Part shown: positions 59,173 through 64,000 of the stretch, piece after piece
How positions within the stretch are numbered: position 1 is the stretch's first letter
How the letters are laid out: each line of letters starts with the position of its first letter
Assembly: GCF_050627025.1 (NCBI RefSeq)
Contig: NZ_CP192472.1
Source of the DNA: Variovorax paradoxus_P
Lineage (GTDB): Bacteria; Pseudomonadota; Gammaproteobacteria; Burkholderiales; Burkholderiaceae_C
DNA: 64,000 nt
Strand: one strand, 5' to 3'
Program-made: the position numbers and the translations under genes
The notes under the pieces: model-generated
Told to the model about the DNA's origin: nothing
The model's database searches: none
What the model saw: only the letters and a program-made list of their open reading frames with translations

Positions 59173-60720
59173 ATGAGCTTGTCTTTGGTGCAAAGCCGCG
59201 CTTTGCTTGGGCTGGAAGCAGCCAGTGTCACGGTCGAGGTGCATCTGGCGAACGGCCTGCCCAGCTTTACGCTGGTCGGGCTGGCAGATATCGAGGTCAA
59301 GGAGGCGCGCGAACGTGTGCGTTCGGCCATACAGAATGCCGGCCTCGAGTTTCCCAACAACAAGCGGATCACGGTCAACCTGGCGCCAGCCGACCTGCCC
59401 AAGGATTCCGGCCGCTTCGACCTGCCCATTGCGCTTGGCATCCTCGCGGCCAGCGGGCAGATCCAGGCTGCCGGCCTCGCGGGGCACGAGTTTGCGGGCG
59501 AACTTTCACTTTCAGGCGAGCTTCGGCCCGTGCGCGGCGCGCTGGCCATGGCGCTTGCGCTGCACACCCGCGGCATCGCGACACGGCTGGTGCTGCCCAC
59601 CGAAAGCGCAAAAGAAGCCGCCCTGGTGCCCGGCGGCGAGGTGTACGGCGCAAGGCACCTGCTTGATGTGGTGCAGCGCTTCATGCCCGAAGACGCCGCG
59701 GCGCGGCCGGCTGCGACGGCCGAGCCGCCCGGCGCAGCCGGCTGGGCCCGCATCCAGGCCGCCGAGGCAGGTGCCTCCCCCGTGTATGCCGACCTGTCCG
59801 ACGTAAAGGGGCACGCGAGCGCCAAGCGGGCGCTCGAGATTGCCGCCGCAGGCGGGCACAGCCTGCTGATGGTCGGCGAACCGGGCTCGGGCAAGTCGAT
59901 GCTGGCGCAGCGCTTTGCCGGACTGCTGCCCCCGATGAGCATCGACGAGGCGCTGGAGAGCGCGGCCGTTGCCAGCCTGGGCGGCACCTTCTCGACCGAG
60001 CGCTGGATGAGCCGGCCGACCTCGGCGCCGCACCACACCTCCAGCGCGGTGGCGCTGGTGGGCGGCGGCTCGCCTCCGCGGCCGGGTGAAATCTCGCAGG
60101 CCCACCACGGCGTTCTTTTTCTCGATGAATTTCCGGAGTTCGCGCGCTCCGCCCTCGAGGCGCTGCGCGAGCCGCTCGAAACCGGCACCATCACCATTGC
60201 ACGGGCCGCCCGGCGCGCCGAGTTTCCCGCTCGCTTTCAGCTCATTGCTGCCATGAATCCCTGCCCCTGCGGCTACCAGGGCTCGGCACTGAAGGCCTGC
60301 CGCTGCACGCCCGACCAGGTATTGCGCTACCAGAGCAAGCTCAGCGGCCCGCTGCTCGACCGCATCGACCTGCACATCGAAGTGCCCGCGGTGTCGGCGC
60401 ACCAGCTGCTGGGCGCACCGGCCGGCGAGGCGACCGGCAGCATCCGAGCCCGCGTGGTTGCCGCGCGCTCATTCGCGCTGCAGCGCCAGGGCAGCCCCAA
60501 CCAGGCGCTGCAAGCCGGCGCCATCGACCAGCACGCCGCGCTGGACGAAGCAGCGCGCAAGTTCATGGTCAACGCCGCGGCCAAGCTCGGCTGGTCGGCT
60601 CGCAGCACGCACCGCGCACTCAAGGTGGCGCGCACGGTGGCAGATCTGGCCGGCGCCGAATCGGTGCAGGCTGTGCACGTGGCGGAGGCGGTGCAGTACC
60701 GGCGGGGGTTGCGGAACTGA
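59173..60720 (+). CDS. comM: YifB/ComM-family AAA+ ATPase
   Basis: A 515-residue Mg-chelatase-like ATPase. The N-terminal Lon-like substrate domain reads SLVQSRALLGLEAASVTVEVHLANGLPSFTLVGLAD. Walker A is VGEPGSGKSM, Walker B VLFLDEFPEF, and a zinc-like CPCGYQGS ... CRCTPDQV insert follows. The C-terminal domain is YifB_C. ComM is a hexameric helicase for branch migration in natural transformation. ATG 59173 has GGGGAGAG ahead; ATG 59155 is an alternative. It is divergent from torF. Confidence 0.93.
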   Translation: MSLSLVQSRALLGLEAASVTVEVHLANGLPSFTLVGLADIEVKEARERVRSAIQNAGLEFPNNKRITVNLAPADLPKDSGRFDLPIALGILAASGQIQAAGLAGHEFAGELSLSGELRPVRGALAMALALHTRGIATRLVLPTESAKEAALVPGGEVYGARHLLDVVQRFMPEDAAARPAATAEPPGAAGWARIQAAEAGASPVYADLSDVKGHASAKRALEIAAAGGHSLLMVGEPGSGKSMLAQRFAGLLPPMSIDEALESAAVASLGGTFSTERWMSRPTSAPHHTSSAVALVGGGSPPRPGEISQAHHGVLFLDEFPEFARSALEALREPLETGTITIARAARRAEFPARFQLIAAMNPCPCGYQGSALKACRCTPDQVLRYQSKLSGPLLDRIDLHIEVPAVSAHQLLGAPAGEATGSIRARVVAARSFALQRQGSPNQALQAGAIDQHAALDEAARKFMVNAAAKLGWSARSTHRALKVARTVADLAGAESVQAVHVAEAVQYRRGLRN

Positions 60721-60798
60721 CCTCTGCAGTGAAGTCAGCCGTCCCGACGCTCTATAACAGCAGCATGGTTGGTTGGACGATAGCGGCTGGCTTGCCGG

Positions 60799-61659
60799 TC
60801 ACGCTGCCTGTGAGCTGCAACTGTGCTTTTTCTTCAGCTGAGCTCGCCGCGCATTGATTGCGAGCAGGCGGGCCTTTTCATTACCGTGCGTTGTCACGGA
60901 GAACGATTCGGCGATGCTCGTGCCATCGATTCCGCCCGTCTTGGCTAGCCAGTACCGAGGTGACCCGTCGGCGTCCTTGACGCACGAGACTCCGGGGGTG
61001 CCCGAACTGTTGCTTTTTCTCAAAATCTCGACGACGGGAATGGGCTCGGGCAGCGTTCGTCTCGACTTGGACGCAGTGGCTTTGGCGCCAGGCGCCTTCC
61101 GAGTCGTCTCCCTCACGCGTGCTTCGGCAGGATGAACGTTCCGTAGTCCTTTCATGGCCTGCAGTTGCTTCTCGCGCTCCGCAATGGCCAAGCACTCCGC
61201 CTGGGCTGCGCCGTAGCGGCCCACAGTAAAGGACTTGGTGAGCAGACGATCCGCGCTCACGCGGGTGATCGCGTGCCAGCTCTTGATTTCGCCTTTGGCA
61301 TTGAAACGGAAGGTCACGCCGGAGACGCCGCTCTTGTTGGTGATGCGCAGTTTCTGCGCCAATGCGCTTCGCTCCGGCGGTAGATGGTTGCGCACGATCT
61401 CGTCCCGATAGGCTTGCGCGCACGCCAGTGCGATGGCCTCGCCGCCATACCGACTAAAGGCGAAGCTCCTCAAGAACCGCGTTCTCGCGCGGCTCAGGTC
61501 GACTCGCCAGCTGTTGGCCACGCGAAAGATGCCGTACATCGCAGGCACGTTGTAGAAGTCGTGGCCGCCCCATGCCGGTGGCGCCTCGTGCGTGTTCGCG
61601 GGCTCTGGGCCTGCGTTCGCGGCGGGATCGATTGTCAAGAGAGGTTCGCTCTGTTTCAT
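60799..61659 (-). CDS. Protein with three AP2-like DNA-binding modules
   Basis: A 286-residue protein without a signal or membrane segment. Three related units follow one pattern of a small beta sheet, then a helix: residues about 41-86 (MYGIFRVANSWRVDL ... FAFSRYGGEAIALACAQAYRDE), 109-164 (SGVSGVTFRFNAKGEIKSWHA ... FTVGRYGAAQAECLAIAERE) and 218-272 (SSGTPGVSCVKDADGSPRYWLA ... FSVTTHGNEKARLLAINARR). They match the G-V-x-x-W-x-A ... F-S-V-x-x-Y-G-x-x-x-A-x-x-x-A-x-x-x-R plan of AP2 domains found in phage and bacterial endonucleases, but no nuclease domain is seen. Linkers are basic. The start at 61659 (MKQSEP) is chosen over a longer GTG frame. Its target is unknown. Confidence 0.75.
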   Translation of the reverse strand: MKQSEPLLTIDPAANAGPEPANTHEAPPAWGGHDFYNVPAMYGIFRVANSWRVDLSRARTRFLRSFAFSRYGGEAIALACAQAYRDEIVRNHLPPERSALAQKLRITNKSGVSGVTFRFNAKGEIKSWHAITRVSADRLLTKSFTVGRYGAAQAECLAIAEREKQLQAMKGLRNVHPAEARVRETTRKAPGAKATASKSRRTLPEPIPVVEILRKSNSSGTPGVSCVKDADGSPRYWLAKTGGIDGTSIAESFSVTTHGNEKARLLAINARRAQLKKKHSCSSQAA

Positions 61660-61782
61660 GCTGTTGGCTCTAACGGATTTCAACCGGCGCCCGGCTTCGA
61701 CCGGACGAAAAGCTCTTGCGCTTTGTCTCCTGAGTTTTCCATGCTTCGGGGCGAGCACTTGGCGCTATTAACGCCCGCGTTC

Positions 61783-62193
61783 TCAATGGAATTCGAACCG
61801 CTGATCCTTGACCACATGGTGCTTGCCCAAGTGAAAGTTACATACCCTGGCGACTTCCGCCCCGTCCTTGCTTTCGGACAGACAGCCGCCAACGATCTTC
61901 ACGACCTTACCGCCTTGTTGGGACAGCGGAAGCTCGATGGTGAGACCCTCGGGAAGAGCATGCGTCAGTTCGACTTGCTCGGCGTAATCGTCGATGAGTG
62001 CAAAGATCGGTGCACCGTCAACGCGCAGCATGTAGATGTCGTGCTGGAACGCTGCACCGCGCACGAGGCACATCTCGACACGCGATTTCTCGACTTGCTG
62101 GCTGCGGCACTCCGGCGCCGGCTTCGGCTGTGCATGAACCACCGGTGTGATGAGAGATCCCGCGATGGTGAGAAGAATGAGGTACTTACACAT
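61783..62193 (-). CDS. Small secreted Cys-containing protein, unknown function
   Basis: A 136-residue protein with a signal peptide (MCKYLILLTIAGSLITPVVHAQ). The mature chain has four Cys (APECRS, EMCLVRG, GGCLSES, RVCNFH), probably two disulfides, and a beta-rich pattern (DIYMLRVDGAPIFALIDDYAEQVEL). It is unlike any family I know. It lies downstream of the two-partner-secretion transporter on the same strand. Confidence 0.65.
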   Translation of the reverse strand: MCKYLILLTIAGSLITPVVHAQPKPAPECRSQQVEKSRVEMCLVRGAAFQHDIYMLRVDGAPIFALIDDYAEQVELTHALPEGLTIELPLSQQGGKVVKIVGGCLSESKDGAEVARVCNFHLGKHHVVKDQRFEFH

Positions 62194-62305
62194 GAGGTCT
62201 GAAGTTTTTATGGGTTTGCGACACGCATGGCGTCGCGCGACTCGGCAATCGCCGCACTGTGGCTTCTAGCCCGGGAGGCCAGAGAACGACTCCTCGCTTG
62301 AGGCG

Positions 62306-62395
62306 TTATGCCCTTTGGACTGCCGCCTCGCCGCAGCCATGCAGTACGCTGGTTCCAAGCAAGGCAACTGCCTTCGCGATCACTTGTTTTTTCAT
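62306..62395 (-). CDS. Very small lipoprotein-like ORF (29 residues)
   Basis: This ORF starts 19 bp after the transporter stop. A strong ribosome-binding site (AGGGAGT, 5 bases before ATG 62395) is followed by MKKQVIAKAVALLGTSV, a hydrophobic stretch, then LHGC as lipobox-like motif with Cys21, and eight further residues before TAA at 62306-62308. The basic start, hydrophobic core and Cys are those of a lipoprotein signal, leaving a 9-residue mature peptide, as in lysis-type lipopeptides. It may also be the remnant of a longer lipoprotein gene. Confidence 0.5.
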   Translation of the reverse strand: MKKQVIAKAVALLGTSVLHGCGEAAVQRA

Positions 62396-62414
62396 TTAGT
62401 ACTCCCTTTTTGGT

Positions 62415-64000
62415 TTAGAAACTCGCATTCAGATTGAACCCAAACGTGGTCCTGGCCGTGCGATACCCCTCCGGCTTGCTGATCGGCGCGCCCATGAAGA
62501 AGTCATAGCTCAACTTGCTCCACTGCCCCCGCACCCCGACGACCGCCCCCGCCAGGCTCCGGCCCAGCCCATCCACCGCCGAGCGCCCGCCCACATGCCC
62601 GTAGTCGGCGCCGGCGTACAGCTCCGCCCCGCTCTGTCCTGAACCTGTGGGAATGGCCCAGCCGATATCGTTGCGAATGAGCCAGCCCCGCTCCCCCATC
62701 AGGCTCGTCTCGCCGTCGAAGCCGCGCACCGTGTAGCGCCCGCCAATCGAAAACCGGTCCTGTGGCGTCAGCGGCGTGCGGTTCCACTGCGCGCGCACCA
62801 GCCCCGAATAGCGCAGCTTCTGCGCACCCAGCTTGAATGGCGCATTCAGGCTCACCTCGGCTGTGTACAGCTTCATGCGCGACGTGCCCTCCAGCGGCTC
62901 GTCAGGGTGGTTGCGGTGGTAGATCTCCTGCGGCGAGGTCCTCGCGCCAAAGCCGCCCGTGCCATGCTTGAACGCCAGCGTGCCCTCCAGCGTGGCCTCG
63001 CCGATGAACTCCTTGTGGTTCAGGCCCAGTTCCCAGCCGCCCACCACCTGGTGCTGCACCGGCACTTCCGTGTCCTCGATGATGCTGCGCGACTCGCGCC
63101 GGAAGCCCTTGAGCGCCAGCGTCGTCTTGCGGCCCTGGTCGCGGTACAGCAGGCGCGAGAGCTTCACTTCGGCGTTGTTGGACTTGCCCGCATAGTTGAG
63201 CGGCCCGTTGAAGCTCTCCACGCTCTGGTGGTACTGGCTGTTGGAAGCGGTGAAGCCCAGCATCCAGTAGCCGTACGGCAGCGAGTAGTGCACCGTCTGG
63301 CCCTCGGTGCCATAGCTCGGCTCCGAGAGGAAATGGTTGTTGATGCTGTGGTTGGCGCTCAGGTAGAACAGGTCGTTCAGCCCGAACGGGTTGTCCACCG
63401 ACACCGTGGCGCCGGCCTGGTAGCGGCCCGTGGCCTTGGTGCCGCTGTCGTCCAGGCTCAGGGCGACGCGCCACTTCCTGGCCTGCACGTACTTGACCAC
63501 CAGGTCGCTGTCGCCCGGCTTGGCGTTGGGTGCGGTCGAGGGTTCGATCTGGATGTCGGCCTCGGCCGTGGGCGCGCGCTTGAGGTTCTCCAGGCCTTGC
63601 TCGATGTCGCGCAGGTTCAAGAGATCGCCCAGCCGGGCCGGAATGGCCGAGCCCAGCAAGGCGCCGCTGCCCAGCAGCGTGGGCGAAGAATCCGGCGTCA
63701 GGCGGATGGCCGCGATGCGCCCGGGCACCAGCGAGAGGGTCAAGGTGCCGGTGGAGAGATCCTGCGGCGCAGCGAGTACCCGCGTGGTGACGAAGCCGCG
63801 CGCAATCGCCGCCTGCTGGGCGCGGGCGAGCACGACGTTGACGCCTGCGGTGCCCAGGCAGCGGCCGAGGGGTGAGTCGTTGCCCTCGGGGCCCGAGAGA
63901 TCAGAGACCGCCCACTGGAAAGCCTCGGCCTGCTCGCCGACCAGAAGCACGCGGTCGATGCGAAAGCATGGCGCTTCGGTCTCGGGAATGCGTGCCACCG
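62415..64000 (-). CDS. Two-partner secretion transporter, ShlB/FhaC/HecB family (N terminus beyond window)
   Basis: The visible 528 or so residues are the bulk of a TpsB outer-membrane transporter. A POTRA_2 domain lies near the visible N terminus (CFRIDRVLLVGEQAEAF; CLGTAGVNVVLARAQQAAIARGFVTTRV). A second POTRA follows (LVPGRIAAIRL ... LRDIEQGLENLKRAPTAEADIQIEPS). The 16-strand barrel has the conserved loop-6 motif VRGFDGE and a C-terminal strand ending TFGFNLNASF. It secretes one large TpsA exoprotein, whose gene is not in the window and presumably lies further right. Confidence 0.93.
   Translation of the reverse strand, partial: VARIPETEAPCFRIDRVLLVGEQAEAFQWAVSDLSGPEGNDSPLGRCLGTAGVNVVLARAQQAAIARGFVTTRVLAAPQDLSTGTLTLSLVPGRIAAIRLTPDSSPTLLGSGALLGSAIPARLGDLLNLRDIEQGLENLKRAPTAEADIQIEPSTAPNAKPGDSDLVVKYVQARKWRVALSLDDSGTKATGRYQAGATVSVDNPFGLNDLFYLSANHSINNHFLSEPSYGTEGQTVHYSLPYGYWMLGFTASNSQYHQSVESFNGPLNYAGKSNNAEVKLSRLLYRDQGRKTTLALKGFRRESRSIIEDTEVPVQHQVVGGWELGLNHKEFIGEATLEGTLAFKHGTGGFGARTSPQEIYHRNHPDEPLEGTSRMKLYTAEVSLNAPFKLGAQKLRYSGLVRAQWNRTPLTPQDRFSIGGRYTVRGFDGETSLMGERGWLIRNDIGWAIPTGSGQSGAELYAGADYGHVGGRSAVDGLGRSLAGAVVGVRGQWSKLSYDFFMGAPISKPEGYRTARTTFGFNLNASF

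Noticed and set aside
1..64000. CRISPR arrays, tRNA/rRNA genes, transposases, integrases, phage genes
   Set aside because: Looked for on both strands; no regularly spaced direct repeats, no cloverleaf-like genes next to typical anchors, and no recombinase motifs were seen. A covariance-model scan would be needed to exclude small RNA genes.

Overview
The window is a dense, GC-rich stretch of proteobacterial chromosome. Gene content and style (many Bug-type solute receptors, a TorF-porin/PII/Amt unit, split HpaG, GTG and TTG starts, ATGA stop/start overlaps) fit a Comamonadaceae betaproteobacterium, most like Variovorax. That assignment rests on remembered family distributions, not on a search. 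I see no rRNA, tRNA, CRISPR array, insertion sequence or prophage.

Left end (1-4.7 kb): the end of gatA, all of gatB, a DUF4124 exported protein, pyrE and, divergently, exonuclease III. From 16.5 kb leftward to 4.66 kb runs a compact 12-gene minus-strand operon. It encodes allophanate hydrolase (AtzF), an NMT1-type ABC importer, an AtzH-like DUF3225 enzyme, a BMP-type ABC importer, biuret hydrolase (BiuH), a second BiuH-like cysteine hydrolase and a GntR/FCD regulator. A near-perfect sigma-54 promoter sits upstream of atzF. A CTTGT-N2-ACAAG palindrome covers its predicted start point. I read the whole as a nitrogen-scavenging system for biuret and related ureides, and it is the most interesting system here.

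16.6-31 kb: an M48 protease and, divergently, an AmpG-like permease. Then comes a tight five-gene unit: ketoacyl synthase, chain-length-factor-like synthase, halogenase-like flavoprotein, response regulator and sensor kinase. An O-antigen-ligase-like protein, a zinc-finger protein, ilvE, rdgC, a small lipoprotein and radA follow.

31-43.6 kb: the homoprotocatechuate meta-cleavage cluster (hpaR, G1, G2, E, a LigA-like subunit, D, F, H, I) with two orphan Bug receptors. An IlvD/Edd dehydratase, a class II aldolase-like protein and a ketopantoate-reductase-like protein extend it. A 299-bp block of inverted repeats interrupts the cluster between hpaE and the LigA gene.

43.6-64 kb: two unknown envelope proteins, alr, lplT, a DMT permease, glutathione peroxidase, glcDEF with a LysR gene, an SMP-30 family protein, and torF-glnK-amtB behind a second sigma-54-like promoter. 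Then comM, a protein with three AP2-like modules, a secreted Cys-containing protein, a 29-residue lipoprotein-like ORF, and a two-partner-secretion transporter cut by the window end.

Two short dispersed repeat families occur, each with a complete copy in two distant places. Differences between copies preserve base pairing in their hairpins.
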